This document shows, in pieces, positions 5,707 to 6,269 of a stretch of DNA of 6,269 nucleotides. The stretch lies in assembly GCA_025359585.1 (NCBI GenBank), contig JANYFX010000476.1:1-6269 (forward strand), in the 5' to 3' direction. Positions within the stretch are counted from its first letter, which is position 1. The number at the start of each line of letters is the position of its first letter. Source of the DNA: Rhizobacter sp. (GTDB taxonomy: Bacteria; Pseudomonadota; Gammaproteobacteria; Burkholderiales; Burkholderiaceae_C). The notes under the pieces are model-generated. The model was not told where the DNA came from, made no database searches, and worked only from the letters and a program-made list of their open reading frames with translations. Made by a program: the position numbers and the translations under genes.

Positions 5707-6269
5707 ACAAGACCATTGCTTTCATCGGCCTCGGAATGATGGGCCACGGCATCGCGAAGAACCTGCTCGCCAAGGGCTTTGCCGTGCGCTTCAAGGTGCA
5801 CCGCAGCCGCGCCAATCTGCAGGACCTGATGGCTGCGGGTGCCGTCGAAGTCTCGAGCCGGGCCGAGCTGGTGCGCGGCGCCGACATCGTGGTGCTGTGC
5901 GTCACCGGCACGCCGCAGGTCGAAGACAACGTCTACGGCGACGACGGTTTGCTCGCCGCGGCGCGCGACGGCCTGATCGTGATCGACCATTCCACCGCCG
6001 AGCCGGCGTCGAGCACGCGCATCCGCGCCGACTTCGCGGCGCGTGGCACTCGCTACATCGATGCGCCGCTGGCGCGCACGCCGAAAGAAGCCGAAGAAGG
6101 GCGCTTGAACACGATGGTCGGCGCCGAGCCGGCCGACTTCGAGTTGCTCAAACCTGTGCTCGCGGCCTACTGCGAAAACATCATCCACGTCGGCCCGCCC
6201 GGCCACGGCCACGTGCTCAAGCTGATCAACAACATGCTCGCGATGACGACCGCCGCAGCGATCGCCGAA
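5703..6269 (+). CDS. Partial NAD(P)-dependent beta-hydroxyacid dehydrogenase family oxidoreductase
   Basis: The first 189 residues are present; family members are about 290-300 residues, so roughly the C-terminal third is cut off. The Rossmann dinucleotide site is IAFIGLGMMGHGIAKNLL (residues 5-22, GLGMMG at 9-14). The catalytic lysine is Lys173 in GHVLKLINNM, with Asn177 following, as in 3-hydroxyisobutyrate and tartronate semialdehyde reductases. The substrate loop reads DAPLARTPKEAEEG (120-133), where typical members have DAPVSGG; sulfolactaldehyde reductase YihU, as I recall it, has a similar GRT here. The ATG overlaps the iolC stop, so it is cotranscribed and probably coupled. Inositol breakdown yields malonate semialdehyde, a reasonable but unproven substrate. 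Tartronate semialdehyde or another acidic aldehyde are alternatives. Confidence 0.88.
   Translation, partial: MNKTIAFIGLGMMGHGIAKNLLAKGFAVRFKVHRSRANLQDLMAAGAVEVSSRAELVRGADIVVLCVTGTPQVEDNVYGDDGLLAAARDGLIVIDHSTAEPASSTRIRADFAARGTRYIDAPLARTPKEAEEGRLNTMVGAEPADFELLKPVLAAYCENIIHVGPPGHGHVLKLINNMLAMTTAAAIAE

Overview
The window is a high-GC stretch (strong G/C third-position bias, long antisense shadow frames) with the gene content of a betaproteobacterium, probably order Burkholderiales. That taxonomic call is an inference from composition and gene style, not from a marker gene. It covers part of a myo-inositol catabolism locus and a divergently transcribed ABC transporter operon.

Left half, minus strand (about 2588 down to 1): a branched-chain amino acid/amide type (HAAT, Liv-type) transporter operon in the order LivM-like permease, LivG-like ATPase, LivF-like ATPase, then the first 27 codons of a fourth gene that looks like a further ABC ATPase. 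The first two junctions are 4-base ATGA stop/start overlaps, and the third has a single base between stop and start. No LivH permease or LivK binding protein lies in the window; if present they would be further left.

Middle (2589-2716): an AT-rich divergent control region between the transporter and a MurR/RpiR-family regulator (2717-3586, plus strand). It holds a perfect 7-7-7 palindrome, a second dyad, a candidate minus-strand promoter for the transporter, and a 24-codon reading frame whose stop overlaps the regulator's start codon.

Right half, plus strand: iolC (3703-5706), a fusion of a PfkB-family 5-dehydro-2-deoxygluconokinase with a C-terminal DUF2090 aldolase-like domain. It overlaps by ATGA with a beta-hydroxyacid dehydrogenase family oxidoreductase that runs off the right edge.

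The most unusual signal is a block of about 50 bases present twice in the same orientation: once in the transporter/regulator intergenic region (2619-2668) and once across the iolC start codon (3677-3725). They match at 34 of 50 aligned columns, with one gap. Both copies contain an ATG at the same place, opening frames that begin MQEYLIYSS and MKERLLYSK. This suggests that one control module, probably read by the RpiR-type regulator, was duplicated and ties the Liv-type transporter, the regulator and the inositol genes into one regulon. iolC also has no visible ribosome binding site, and a candidate promoter would start its transcript at or near the ATG, so it may be leaderless.

No tRNA, rRNA, CRISPR array, insertion sequence or frameshift was recognised.
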